A DNA stretch of 43,390 nucleotides from Lentimicrobiaceae bacterium (GCA_031262365.1 JAISHW010000025.1:1-43390), one strand, 5' to 3'. Positions 1 to 8,866 are shown, numbered from the stretch's first letter. A program made the numbers and translations. The notes: generated by a model not told the origin, from the sequence alone.

Positions 1-120
1 TCTAAAAATCCAAAATACTGCGTTACGCTCCCTCGCCAAAATGCTCATTTACGCCAAGTAAACTCCGCTTTTGTCTCGGTCGCAAGCCTTGTCTTTTGAA
101 TTTTTAGAAGCTCCCTTTAG
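1..120. repeat. Dispersed ~120-bp inverted-repeat element, copy 1 (cut by window edge)
   Basis: Positions 1-119 match 29047-29165 without gaps and with four differences that I count. The outer ends are inverted repeats (TTCTAAAAATCCAAAA on the left, TTTTGAATTTTTAGAAG on the right). Inside are smaller inverted repeats around GCCAAAATGC / GCTTTTGTC and TTTAC / GTAAA, so one strand could fold into a long imperfect hairpin. It lies directly downstream of the histidine kinase gene, whose stop codon is at 128-130. It may serve as a transcription terminator or be a MITE- or REP-like element; the sequence alone does not decide. Confidence 0.85.
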
Positions 121-127
121 CTACTTT

Positions 128-3100
128 TCAAACTTCGAATTTTTCTAAAATTTCGAACACTTTATCCATGTCGACTGGTTTTGTTACAAAATCATTAAAT
201 CCGCTTTTCATAATTTTGTCTTTGTCTTCGGCATAAGCATAAGCTGTTACTGCTATAATGGGCACGTTAGCATCTTTTCCGCGAATAATCGAAGTAGCTT
301 CATAACCGTCCATTCCGGGCATTTTAATGTCCATCAAGATAGCATCAGGCTGGTGTTGATCGAAAAGATTGACGGCTTCGTAACCGTTCCAAGCGTGTAC
401 AATATTGTATTTGCTTTCCATTTTTACTTGAATCAATTTGTAGTTATCAAGCATGTCTTCGGCTACGAGAATGAGTTTTTTTCGTCTTTTCGATTCTTCT
501 TTTTTGATGTCTTGTTTTTCGGCGGTTTTCTTTTGTTCCGTATTGACAAATTCGACCGGAATTTCGAACCAGAATGTAGCACCTTTACCAAGCTCTGAGT
601 TGATGCCAATTGTGCCATTGAGTTTTCGAACAATTTCTTTTGAAATAGCCAAGCCTAATCCGGCTCCGCTTGTAAAGTTGTTTGATTTGTAATACCGTTC
701 AAAAATAAGTTCTTGTTCACCAGGTGAAACACCAATTCCGGTGTCGCTGACATAGAAGCGTATTTTGTTGTCTTTTACATTGAATCCGAACGAAATTTTT
801 CCTTCTTTTGTGAATTTATAAGCGTTCGACAAGAAATTAAAAATAACTTGTTTTACACGATTTTTCTCTGTTACAACAACGCATTTAGGTTCTGTTTCTT
901 CAAAAACAAGTTCGATTTTTTTGTTTACGGTCGAGTCTTCGTTGAATTTGCGTTCGATTTCGCGCATCATGAGGTTGACGTTTACGTTCGAAAACGAATA
1001 TTCCATTGTGTCGGCTTCGAGTTTCGACAAGTCAAGAATATTATCGACAAGCACCAGCATCAAGTTGTTATTTGCCGTGATTATTTCCATGTATTCTTGC
1101 TTTTCTTTTTCGTCGTCGCTCATCGAAAGCAATTCGCTGAAACCGATAATGGCATTGAGTGGCGTGCGAATTTCGTGGCTCATGTTTGCCAAAAATGCCG
1201 ACTTTAGTTTATCAGAGTTTTCGGCTTTTTCTTTTGCTTCTTGAAGTTTAATAGAGGCTTTTCGCTGTTCTGTAATATCTTGCATGGCACCGAAAATTCG
1301 CTTCGATTTATCGTCTTTTGTTTTTTCTTGAACGACCAAATGAATGTTGTAATAGCGGTCGTATTTTCCTCTGAAATCAAAACGCATTTCAAAATGCACA
1401 TGATTGGTTGCACCGCTTTGAATTTCGGCAAGTTTTTCTTTGACCGATTCTCTGTCGTCGGGATGGACGCTCTTAATGAAGGAATTAAACGAAACAATCT
1501 CTTCTTTGCTCGAAAGTTTGTCGACTGAAGTAGCAAATTCGGGAATCGATATTTTAAATTCGTTTTGGATGCAATCCCAAACGATCGGGACTATTTTTTC
1601 GGTCATCAACGACAGACGTAGCTGTGTGTTGACATCGTTCAATTCGGCTTGTAATTTAGTCAGATTTGTTATATCGAGATGCGATACGACTATTAATCGT
1701 TTTCCATAACCTTGGAACATGACTTCGTTGACTAGTGAATTAAATACGGAGCCATCTTTACGAATGATTTTTTTCTGGTAGGATATGCCTTCTGATAATT
1801 CGGTTATTTCTTTGTCTTTTTTTAGATTATTACGACCTATTTCTTCGCCAAAAATTTCGAAATCATTTTTTCCGAGTACGTCTTCTTCTCTTCTTTCAAA
1901 GAATTTTTCACTCATTTTGTTCCACAAGATGTATTTGAAATCGTTGTCGACATCTTTTACAGCAACCGAAACCGACATATTGTCTACAATTTCGTTGAGC
2001 AATGCTTTATTGACGTTCAGTTCTTGCGTGATAACCCTTCTTTCTGTTATATTTTGTGCCGTAGCTACGGCTGTAATTACATTGCCATTACTGTCTGTTT
2101 TATCGGCTAAAACATGAATTTCGTATATCGAATCGTGATCTTCTTTCGAATCATAACGTACTTGTTGTTTGAAATTCTTTATTTTTCCGTTGAGCAGGAG
2201 TTTAATTTGTGTTTCTAATAATATTCTATCTTCGGAATTTACTTTAGCTAAGAGGTTTTTTATATCGCTTGTTTCTTCTATAATGTTTTCTATAATATTG
2301 GGATTATTCAATTTGTTTTCCGATTCTACAATTGAAACAATTCCTTTTTCTACATCATAAAAGAGAAAAATAATATTTCCCGCTTTTAAAACCAATTCTA
2401 ATTGTTGGTTTTGTTTTTTTATGGCTTCTTGAGATTGCGCTAATTCGGTAATATCCAAGCAGGAAACGACAATGTTGTTGTCGTTATGCGAGTCGGTTAC
2501 TAATGCTTTATTTATTTTCGCGAATTTTTCTTCGGTTGTTACAATTTCGTAATTGTATGTTTTCTCTTCTTCTGTTACTTGTAGATCGTGTTTTCTGATT
2601 TCAACGGCTTGTTGTTGTGGAAAAATATCGAAGTCGTTGTGTCCGATAACTTCTTCGGCTTTTTTGCCAAAGAAGCGTTCACTTTCTTTGTTCCAGTAAA
2701 CATATTGATAATCTTTTTCAACGTTTTTTACTGCAATTGGGATGGGTATTTCGTTGATCAGATTTACAAAGAACTCTTTTTGTTTTTGTTTTTCAAATTC
2801 AATGGATTTTTTACTTGTTATATTTTGTATTATGCCTATAATTTTTACAGGAACACCATTATGATCTTTTTCTACTGTTTCTAAAAACACTTCGTAATAT
2901 TGGTCGTGTAATGCGTTCGGGTCAATCGGATCGATCTGTGTTTCAAAACGGGCTTTATTTATGATACCTTTTTTAAGGTTGTTGAGTAATTCGCGCTGTG
3001 TTTCTCTTTCTGAGGCAGGAGCGTTTTCAATCATAAAATCGATTCCTTCTCCGTCGATCGAATGTATTTCACCATTTTCGTGCAACACTTTAACAAAAAT

Positions 3101-3808
3101 CAAATCGTTTTGAATGTCCCACATTATAGGGCTTACTTTTCCGATAGCAAAAGCCATTTGCAGCTGTTTGTCGTTTTCTATCAGTAGTTTTTCCGATTCC
3201 GACAAGTCAAATTTTCGAGTTTCTTTTTCGTCCGAATTAAGCCTTGCGTCAGCTGCTTCATCAGGCAAAATTGCGACTTTTGATTTATCATGAACTTGTG
3301 TTGCAGCTATTTGTCGCAATTCGAATTGTTTTCGTATCGTGCGAATTGCTTGCTCTTTTGCTTCGGTAATGTCTATGAAAGATATAATGACGCGGTCTTG
3401 ATTCATCGGAAAGCAATTAATTCGAATCGTTCGAGGTTTTCCTCTTCCTTCTAAATCCAATTCGATACTTGATGCTTCTCCTGTTTCGAAAAATGATGTT
3501 ATTTGTGTTGTTACAGCGTCTTTAAAACTTTTAAAAACGCTTTCGCGAATGTCTGTATTTTCTGTTTCGATTGAATAGTTCGGTATGATTTGCGGATCGT
3601 GATTCAATATTTTTTCAATAGAAAAATCTTTTCTGACAACAATAACCATCGCCAGAAAAGCTTTGATTACAGGGTTCAGGTCGTATCCGATATTCAGGTC
3701 TGCCAAATAATCTTGTTTTTTGTTTTTTATGAGTCTTGTCAACGACCACATAATAGCTACAAAAGCAGCACCAATTGCAAAAGCTAAAATAAAGTCTATA
3801 TGAATCAT
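128..3808 (-). CDS. Multi-PAS hybrid sensor histidine kinase with C-terminal receiver domain
   Basis: A 1226-residue membrane-linked signalling kinase. One hydrophobic helix (about residues 5-25) precedes a chain of about six PAS-type sensor domains (roughly 60-845). A HisKA domain follows, with SHEIRTPLNAIIGFSELL and phospho-acceptor His878. The ATPase domain shows an N-box near 980 (NFLSNAYKFTKEG) and the glycine boxes DTGIG and GAGLGLA. A receiver domain (about 1108-1224) has phospho-acceptor Asp1160 in LMDIKMPG and a conserved Lys in TKPVD. The hybrid layout implies His-to-Asp phosphorelay, with output through a separate protein not seen here. PAS domains alternate between two types, which suggests internal duplication. 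The signal sensed cannot be told. No partner response regulator lies next to it. The start was chosen because it puts the membrane helix at the N-terminus. Confidence 0.93.
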   Translation of the reverse strand: MIHIDFILAFAIGAAFVAIMWSLTRLIKNKKQDYLADLNIGYDLNPVIKAFLAMVIVVRKDFSIEKILNHDPQIIPNYSIETENTDIRESVFKSFKDAVTTQITSFFETGEASSIELDLEGRGKPRTIRINCFPMNQDRVIISFIDITEAKEQAIRTIRKQFELRQIAATQVHDKSKVAILPDEAADARLNSDEKETRKFDLSESEKLLIENDKQLQMAFAIGKVSPIMWDIQNDLIFVKVLHENGEIHSIDGEGIDFMIENAPASERETQRELLNNLKKGIINKARFETQIDPIDPNALHDQYYEVFLETVEKDHNGVPVKIIGIIQNITSKKSIEFEKQKQKEFFVNLINEIPIPIAVKNVEKDYQYVYWNKESERFFGKKAEEVIGHNDFDIFPQQQAVEIRKHDLQVTEEEKTYNYEIVTTEEKFAKINKALVTDSHNDNNIVVSCLDITELAQSQEAIKKQNQQLELVLKAGNIIFLFYDVEKGIVSIVESENKLNNPNIIENIIEETSDIKNLLAKVNSEDRILLETQIKLLLNGKIKNFKQQVRYDSKEDHDSIYEIHVLADKTDSNGNVITAVATAQNITERRVITQELNVNKALLNEIVDNMSVSVAVKDVDNDFKYILWNKMSEKFFERREEDVLGKNDFEIFGEEIGRNNLKKDKEITELSEGISYQKKIIRKDGSVFNSLVNEVMFQGYGKRLIVVSHLDITNLTKLQAELNDVNTQLRLSLMTEKIVPIVWDCIQNEFKISIPEFATSVDKLSSKEEIVSFNSFIKSVHPDDRESVKEKLAEIQSGATNHVHFEMRFDFRGKYDRYYNIHLVVQEKTKDDKSKRIFGAMQDITEQRKASIKLQEAKEKAENSDKLKSAFLANMSHEIRTPLNAIIGFSELLSMSDDEKEKQEYMEIITANNNLMLVLVDNILDLSKLEADTMEYSFSNVNVNLMMREIERKFNEDSTVNKKIELVFEETEPKCVVVTEKNRVKQVIFNFLSNAYKFTKEGKISFGFNVKDNKIRFYVSDTGIGVSPGEQELIFERYYKSNNFTSGAGLGLAISKEIVRKLNGTIGINSELGKGATFWFEIPVEFVNTEQKKTAEKQDIKKEESKRRKKLILVAEDMLDNYKLIQVKMESKYNIVHAWNGYEAVNLFDQHQPDAILMDIKMPGMDGYEATSIIRGKDANVPIIAVTAYAYAEDKDKIMKSGFNDFVTKPVDMDKVFEILEKFEV

Positions 3809-3930
3809 GGGTTATCTAAATTAACAAATTCTATTTATTTTAAAATGATTGGTCTTATATATAAAAGCGAGACAAAATATCTTACTTTTCAATCTATACT
3901 CAAACGGAAATTGAATGCGAAAAATATTAG

Positions 3931-4061
3931 GTTCAACGTTTTCGACTTGGTGCAGTGCGGAATTTACAACACTAACTTCAATACAAAGTCGAAACTTCAA
4001 ATTTAGCACAAATGTTAATACGAAGCAAGTCGCCCCGCCTTGTGCCAAGCCGATGTTAGGC
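3931..4061 (-). repeat. attC-like imperfect palindrome downstream of the methyltransferase gene
   Basis: The 300-bp gap between the kinase and methyltransferase genes contains a 131-bp imperfect palindrome. On the minus strand it starts with GCCTAAC (complement of 4055-4061), which fits the integron R'' form RYYYAAC, and ends with GTTGAAC (complement of 3931-3937), which fits the R' form GTTRRRY. The inner arms (3941-3960 and 4035-4052) are complementary over most positions, with shared blocks CTTGG and GCGG. Position 3' to a gene and length near 130 bp suit a long attC site. The R''/R' pairing is imperfect and no integrase is in the window, so a dispersed non-integron repeat is also possible. 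Confidence 0.45.
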
Positions 4062-4108
4062 ACCAGACTTTTTTGTGTTTTTATTAAACTCATTGTGTAT
4101 GACATACG

Positions 4109-5053
4109 TTACTTAACATAAGCAAATTCTAATTGTCCCGATAAAACAAGTTTGTTCTGCTCTCTATCTTCAATATATTCTCTAATGCAGTTTGCAACAA
4201 ATTCGCCAAGTTTAACAGGAACCGCATTCCCTATAATTTGTTCAAGGTCGGTTTTGCTCCCGTTGAAAATAAAATTTTCGGGAAATGTTTGAATTAAACT
4301 ACGCTCTTTGGTTGTTAGCGGTCTCACTTTTTTACAAATATCTATCGGGTCGCCTTCGTGTTTTGTATAACCTTTTGGAATAGGTCTATTTACGCCACGA
4401 ATGGTTGGACTCGGCTCGTAAATACTGAAAACTCCACGTCTTGCGTAACTTCTTGGGTGTCGGTAATAGTATTCAACGCCCAAAGATTTACCAAAATAAT
4501 CAAACAATGTCATTGGTTTGTTTGCTAAGTTTTTGGAAAAATATGGATTTAGAAAACCGTCCTGCGAATGTTTGTGTCCTACCAAAAAGAAGCGTTTTCG
4601 TGCTTGTGGAACACCGCAAAAACTTGCGTCTAAAACTTGATAAGAAATTCCGTAACCTGCTTTTTTGAAAATCTGTAACGATTCTTTCAAAATTCTGCTT
4701 TTAACTATACGTTCAACGTTCTCCATTACAAACCATTCGGGTTTTGAAGCCGCAACAATTTTTGCGTAAGAAATTGTCAAATCGGCACGTCCCAACGTTT
4801 CATCTCGTTTTCCGGCACTTGAAAAATCTTGACAAGGCGGTCCGCCAATAATCATTTGGGGTTTTAAACTTTTTACAAAATTAAGTCCTTCATCACTTCC
4901 CAAGTCGGTGTCATAAATCGGGTGATCAAAATTTTCTTTGTAAACTTTAATCGCAGGTTGCCACTTGTCAAAAGCCGCTAATATCTCAAAACCTGCGGTT
5001 TGAAAACCAAGCGATAACCCTCCACAACCCGAAAATAAATCTACGGTTTCCAT
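4109..5053 (-). CDS. DNA (cytosine-5-)-methyltransferase of a type II restriction-modification system
   Basis: A 314-residue C5-methyltransferase that protects host DNA from the partner endonuclease. The family motifs appear in order: motif I DLFSGCGGLSLGF for S-adenosylmethionine binding, motif IV GGPPCQDFS with catalytic Cys74, motif VI ENV at 111-113, motif VIII QARKR near 150-154, and a C-terminal motif X (GNAVPVKLGEFVA). The short spacer between VIII and X makes the target-recognition region small. Its start codon overlaps the stop of the upstream endonuclease gene by one base (TGATG), so translation is probably coupled. Given the HindVP-like partner, the target is presumably related to GRCGYC; this is an inference from the partner, not read from this protein. 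Confidence 0.95.
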   Translation of the reverse strand: METVDLFSGCGGLSLGFQTAGFEILAAFDKWQPAIKVYKENFDHPIYDTDLGSDEGLNFVKSLKPQMIIGGPPCQDFSSAGKRDETLGRADLTISYAKIVAASKPEWFVMENVERIVKSRILKESLQIFKKAGYGISYQVLDASFCGVPQARKRFFLVGHKHSQDGFLNPYFSKNLANKPMTLFDYFGKSLGVEYYYRHPRSYARRGVFSIYEPSPTIRGVNRPIPKGYTKHEGDPIDICKKVRPLTTKERSLIQTFPENFIFNGSKTDLEQIIGNAVPVKLGEFVANCIREYIEDREQNKLVLSGQLEFAYVK

Positions 5054-6126
5054 CAGCTAAATAATTCAGGGGAGTTGTAAATAATCGCATCAAATCTTCT
5101 TTCGGGACTTAACAAGTTCTGTCCACCGCCAAGAATGATTTTCTTAATGTCTTTCTTTTCAATTCTTGGTTTTGTCAATTCCGCACAAGCCATATATTTG
5201 TGTGTAACACGTCCGTTTACGGCAAATGCTTTGTCATTTTTTGTGTTGTAAGAAAGTTCGTCAATAATTTTGTGATGATTGATTTGTCCCTGTTTGGTGA
5301 AATCAAAAAGCATTTTGAATAACCAAATAATTGTTCTAATCTGTCTTGTAATTCTGTTGTTTTCGGAAAGTTCTCCTCTTGCAACGTCCACAAAAAGTTG
5401 TGTAAAAGCAAAATTACTCCACACAAAAACGTCTAAACAGTTGTCTGACAGTTTTGGTGATTTCCCGTTTGTTTTCCATATCGGCTGCAACAAAATTGGT
5501 TCTTGCTTGTCCAAAACTGAAAGCGCAATTTTGTCAATAGCGGAAATCATATCAGGAATAAAAGACCAAACAGAAGTTCCGTCAGTCCAATCAACGATTG
5601 TGTCGAACTTGTTACCGAATAACTGAACAAGTTGTTTGCGATTATCTTTGAAGTTTTCGGCGATACTACAAGCCAAATAAACAATTGTATCAGGTCTGAT
5701 TACTATTTCACAACCGTAATTTTCTTCGATTAAATGACAAGTTGAATTATCAGGCAATGCCGTTAGTTTCACTTCTATTGGTCGTAAAACTTGGCCGTTG
5801 TTTCTTGATTGCGTTACCAAATCAACTCTTGGCAATGTTCCAATGATTAACTGTTGATATGGTGTGTATTGACTTTCAAAAGAAAAAAATAAATCGTCAG
5901 AAGTCGGTTTTATCCCATAAAGTTTTTCTGCCGAAATTTTACCGTGTTTAACTTTCAGATTTTTATCAAGGTAGATATAAACATTGTCTAAGTTTTTTGA
6001 AGCAAGAAAATTTGTCAAACCCGCAGGGAAAGATGAATTGAATTGATTTTTGCCCCAAGTGTCCGCTTGGGTAAAATCTCTGTTAGAATATGCAATCCCG
6101 TATATTCCGGGGTTTTGTTTTGTCAT
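5053..6126 (-). CDS. HindVP-like type II restriction endonuclease
   Basis: A 357-residue protein that I place in the HindVP restriction endonuclease family. The N-terminus has the family-like stretch SNRDFTQADTWGKNQFNSSF (15-33). A PD-(D/E)xK nuclease core is visible as Asp102 (LPRVDLV) and Glu118-Val-Lys120 (PIEVKL), a plausible metal-binding set. HindVP itself cuts GRCGYC; whether this enzyme shares that site is inferred. The gene comes first in the operon with its methyltransferase behind it, so timing of expression must avoid self-cutting, yet no controller protein is seen. Assignment rests on remembered family similarity and on the adjacent methyltransferase. Confidence 0.8.
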   Translation of the reverse strand: MTKQNPGIYGIAYSNRDFTQADTWGKNQFNSSFPAGLTNFLASKNLDNVYIYLDKNLKVKHGKISAEKLYGIKPTSDDLFFSFESQYTPYQQLIIGTLPRVDLVTQSRNNGQVLRPIEVKLTALPDNSTCHLIEENYGCEIVIRPDTIVYLACSIAENFKDNRKQLVQLFGNKFDTIVDWTDGTSVWSFIPDMISAIDKIALSVLDKQEPILLQPIWKTNGKSPKLSDNCLDVFVWSNFAFTQLFVDVARGELSENNRITRQIRTIIWLFKMLFDFTKQGQINHHKIIDELSYNTKNDKAFAVNGRVTHKYMACAELTKPRIEKKDIKKIILGGGQNLLSPERRFDAIIYNSPELFS

Positions 6127-6144
6127 AATGCTCTATCTAAATCA

Positions 6145-6152
6145 CAAAGTTA
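6145..6152 (-). promoter_or_regulatory. -7 promoter element of the restriction-modification operon
   Basis: The minus strand reads TAACTTTG, an exact match to the Bacteroidota TAnnTTTG element, 19 bases upstream of the endonuclease start. No good -33 TTTG is seen at the usual spacing. Just upstream is a nested inverted repeat: CTGCTT at 6162-6167 with AAGCAG at 6215-6220, and inside it GTGTT / AACAC arms near 6181-6200. Confidence 0.55.
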
Positions 6153-6223
6153 GCAAAATGTCTGCTTAAACTACCGAAACGTGTTTCATTTTTTCAACAC
6201 TTTTCTGTCAGACGAAGCAGTAT

Positions 6224-6232
6224 GTTATAGCC
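6224..6232. other. Possible cassette-boundary motif between lipoprotein and restriction genes
   Basis: GTTATAGCC (minus strand GGCTATAAC), followed by TTGCACC, lies just past the lipoprotein gene and resembles the GTTAGGCACC motif at 4055-4064. Both sit 3' of minus-strand genes. A clear partner arm was not found, so this is only a weak half-site. Confidence 0.25.
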
Positions 6233-6282
6233 TTGCACCTAATTTACTACTATTTCGCCTATAATGTATTATCTGTTTCATA

Positions 6283-6696
6283 TTATTTGATTTTTATTCC
6301 AGACAAGTCATATATGTAAAAGGAACCATGTCCACCGCATTGTGAAAAATAATAGATACTGTCTTTTGAGAATACAAGTTGGTATTTATCACAATCCATA
6401 CAATCACCAGTAATACAATACCCTGTATCTATATTTCCGTTTTCTTGTATTCTTAAGTTCCAATCCAAAAAAGCAATTTTATTTTTATCTGCCGCATTCT
6501 GGATTGTTATTAAAGTATCATTAGAAAAGCAAATTGTATCAACCCAAATAGAATCTTGATAATAGGTACTTAATGTTTTTAAATATGAACATTTATAGTC
6601 GCCTATGAAATCTTTTCGATAATCTTGGGCTTCGTTTATATCTTTATTACAACCCATAAATAGGGGTAATAATAATAGGAGGACTAAATTTTTTAT
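6283..6696 (-). CDS. Small putative lipoprotein with apparent ATA start (start codon possibly lost)
   Basis: The first ATG of the frame is at 6657, but the frame continues upstream and encodes IKNLVLLLLLPLFMGCNK, a textbook lipoprotein signal with a lipobox cysteine. No ATG, GTG or TTG exists at the front of that signal: the codon in the start position (6694-6696) is ATA, preceded by a stop eight codons-or-fewer upstream. A promoter (TTG, 19-base gap, TATGTTTA) ends 18 bases before this ATA. The gene is therefore either started at ATA or inactivated by one base change. The mature part, about 120 residues, has several Cys (ITGDCMDC, SQCGG) and no family I recognise. Probably surface- or periplasm-anchored if made. 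Confidence 0.6.
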   Translation of the reverse strand: MKNLVLLLLLPLFMGCNKDINEAQDYRKDFIGDYKCSYLKTLSTYYQDSIWVDTICFSNDTLITIQNAADKNKIAFLDWNLRIQENGNIDTGYCITGDCMDCDKYQLVFSKDSIYYFSQCGGHGSFYIYDLSGIKIK

Positions 6697-6714
6697 TTGT
6701 TAAGTTTTAAACGT

Positions 6715-6744
6715 TAAACATATTTTTACTACATCTCTTTCCAA
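6715..6744 (-). promoter_or_regulatory. Promoter of the ATA-start lipoprotein gene
   Basis: The minus strand shows TTG (complement of 6742-6744), a 19-base spacer, then TATGTTTA (complement of 6715-6722), one mismatch from TAnnTTTG. Transcription would begin about a dozen bases before 6696, which fits a start at the ATA codon and not at the internal ATG. Confidence 0.5.
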
Positions 6745-6853
6745 TCAGAGGAGGTTCCTTGTTTCATCGTCGCATTGGCTCTAACTCTTTTTATTTACGT
6801 AAGCAAATTGTTTTGCAAATCAATTCTGTTTGAGTATATCTGTAATTAAGTTT

Positions 6854-7285
6854 TCATGCTACTCTGATTTTCAAAATTTTATCGCCTTGACGAATGGCAT
6901 CAACGACTTCTACATTTTCGATCACTTTTCCAAAAACAGTATGGTTGCGGTCAAGATGCGCCGTGTTGTTGCGCGAGTGGCAAATAAAAAATTGCGATCC
7001 GCCTGTGTCGCGTCCGGCATGTGCCATTGAAATGACACCTCTGTCGTGGTATTGTTTTTTGCCGTCAAGTTCGCATTTGATTTTATAACCTGGTCCTCCG
7101 GTTCCTGTGCCATTTGGGCAGCCGCCTTGGATTACAAAATCAGGAATTACGCGATGAAATATTAATCCGTCGTAGAATCCCGAGTTGGCTAATTTTTCAA
7201 AGTTTGCTACCGTGTTTGGTGCATCGTCGTCGAACATTTCGAGTATCATTGTTCCTTTTTCTGTTTCGATTGTTGCTTTTTTCAT
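6854..7285 (-). CDS. ppiB: Cyclophilin-type peptidyl-prolyl cis-trans isomerase
   Basis: A 143-residue single-domain cyclophilin that speeds cis-trans isomerisation of proline bonds. The catalytic core is clear: [19 protein letters not shown] (about 44-62) with the active Arg, then GSQFFI (near 96-101) and [12 protein letters not shown] near 109-120. There is no signal peptide or lipobox, so it is cytoplasmic. It lies 35 bases downstream of lepB on the same strand and closes the parA-to-ppiB gene run, so it is probably co-transcribed. The length is at the short end for the family but no key motif is missing. Confidence 0.95.
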   Translation of the reverse strand: MKKATIETEKGTMILEMFDDDAPNTVANFEKLANSGFYDGLIFHRVIPDFVIQGGCPNGTGTGGPGYKIKCELDGKKQYHDRGVISMAHAGRDTGGSQFFICHSRNNTAHLDRNHTVFGKVIENVEVVDAIRQGDKILKIRVA

Positions 7286-7320
7286 CTTGAATGGTATTTA
7301 TTTTTCTGATTTATAGTTTC

Positions 7321-8841
7321 TTATTTTACAAACCGCATGGTTTTGTTGAAGCGTATTTTTCCGTCGAACAAGCGTTTGTTTTTATCTAACGACAGCCAAA
7401 CAAAAACGGCTTTCCCAACAACGTGATCGTAAGGTACGAATCCCCAGTAGCGCGAATCGGCTGAATTGTGGCGATTGTCACCCATCATCCAATAGTAATT
7501 CATTTTGAAGGTATATGAATCTGTTTTTTCGCCATTAATGTAGATTTCATTGTTTTCTACTTTCAAGTCGTTCAATTCGTAAGCGCGAATAACACGCTCG
7601 TACAGCGGAAGATTTGTCAAATTCAATGCAATTGTTTGTCCTGCTTTTGGAATCATAATAGGTCCATAGTTATCGACATTCCAAGGATAATTTTCGGGGT
7701 TGTGCGGAAAAATTTCTCTATTAAGTCCTGTTTCTTTAGCAAGGATCATTTTTGTTACCGATTTCACGTTCGAGAGTTGTGCGAGTTCGTCGGCAACATC
7801 TTGTGTAATCCAAAATAGGTATTCATCGGGCATGTTTGTGCGCGCACTTTCGGTAATGTCGTATTTGTTCAAAATGCGCTGGTTGATTGCTGTTCCGTTT
7901 GTTTTGACAAGGTATTTGAATTGTACCGTTTCAGGCTGATCGATTGGCTTTCCATTAACAAAAACAACGGTTTCTTTTATTTCGAGGGTGTCGCCCGGTA
8001 GCCCGATCGCACGTTTGATATAATTTTCACGCTTATCAACCGGACGCGCAATAATGTTTCCAAAATTCGCTTTGTCGGTCATGACACGTTTACGACCATA
8101 TTCTCTAACTAATTGATAATAACTCACATTACTTTGGAAAATATCGCTTACCGTATCGCCTGCCGGATAGTTGAATACCACAGCATCGCCTCTTTTCACC
8201 TCGCCTAATCCCGGGAAACGATAATACGGACATTTTATCCACTCAACGTACGATTTTGTGTTTTTGGTCCAAGGTAATGTGTGGTGTACAAACGGAAATG
8301 CAAGCGGCGTGTTGGGCGTTTTAGGTCCGTAACTCATTTTGCTGACAAGCAAAAAATCGCCTACTAAAAGTGATTTTTCCATGCTTGAAGTTGGAATTGT
8401 ATACGCCTCGAAAATGAATGTTCGGATGATAAAAGCTGCTACAACAGCAAAAATAATCGCATCAACCCACTCGCGAATTGCTGATTTTTTAGGATAAACG
8501 GTTTCTTTCGGGTCGCTGTATTTGATTTCTTTTTCGAGACTGATGACAGGAAAATAAACAAACGGAAATACCGCTGCTAAGAATAGTTGGTGCAGTTTGA
8601 ATTTCCCGAAACATTTTACCAAATCGACTTCCATCAACAAGTAGATGAAGATGTTCAGAAACGGAAAAAGTAGTAAAATGCACCACCATATCGGCTTGCG
8701 AAGTATTTGTAGAAACACATACAAATTATAATATGGAATGAGTGTTTTCCAACCTTTTTCGCCGGCAAGTTCGAACAGTTTCCAAGCAAAAATAGTAGGG
8801 ATTGTGAATAGTACGGGCAGAATTAAAATGAGTTTCAACAT
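7321..8841 (-). CDS. lepB: Signal peptidase I, long Bacteroidota type
   Basis: A 506-residue inner-membrane protease that removes signal peptides from exported proteins. Hydrophobic segments occupy the first 100 residues, and another helix (about 126-146) precedes the catalytic domain. Box B is YTIPTSSMEKSLLVGD with nucleophile Ser153; box D is YIKRAIGLPGDT with general-base Lys276; box E is MMGDNRHNSADSRYWGFVP near 455. The domain carries a large insertion between boxes D and E, as usual in this phylum and much longer than in typical enzymes. An exact -7 element (TAACTTTG) lies just upstream, so it has its own promoter. Exported products in this window, including the type IX proteins, would be substrates or lipoprotein-pathway neighbours. 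Confidence 0.95.
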   Translation of the reverse strand: MLKLILILPVLFTIPTIFAWKLFELAGEKGWKTLIPYYNLYVFLQILRKPIWWCILLLFPFLNIFIYLLMEVDLVKCFGKFKLHQLFLAAVFPFVYFPVISLEKEIKYSDPKETVYPKKSAIREWVDAIIFAVVAAFIIRTFIFEAYTIPTSSMEKSLLVGDFLLVSKMSYGPKTPNTPLAFPFVHHTLPWTKNTKSYVEWIKCPYYRFPGLGEVKRGDAVVFNYPAGDTVSDIFQSNVSYYQLVREYGRKRVMTDKANFGNIIARPVDKRENYIKRAIGLPGDTLEIKETVVFVNGKPIDQPETVQFKYLVKTNGTAINQRILNKYDITESARTNMPDEYLFWITQDVADELAQLSNVKSVTKMILAKETGLNREIFPHNPENYPWNVDNYGPIMIPKAGQTIALNLTNLPLYERVIRAYELNDLKVENNEIYINGEKTDSYTFKMNYYWMMGDNRHNSADSRYWGFVPYDHVVGKAVFVWLSLDKNKRLFDGKIRFNKTMRFVK

Positions 8842-8866
8842 GTGATTTTGTTTACATTAGAAAAAG

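Noticed and set aside
6830-7113. Several short frames on both strands overlapping ppiB
   Set aside because: They are antisense or out-of-frame shadows of a well-supported cyclophilin gene.
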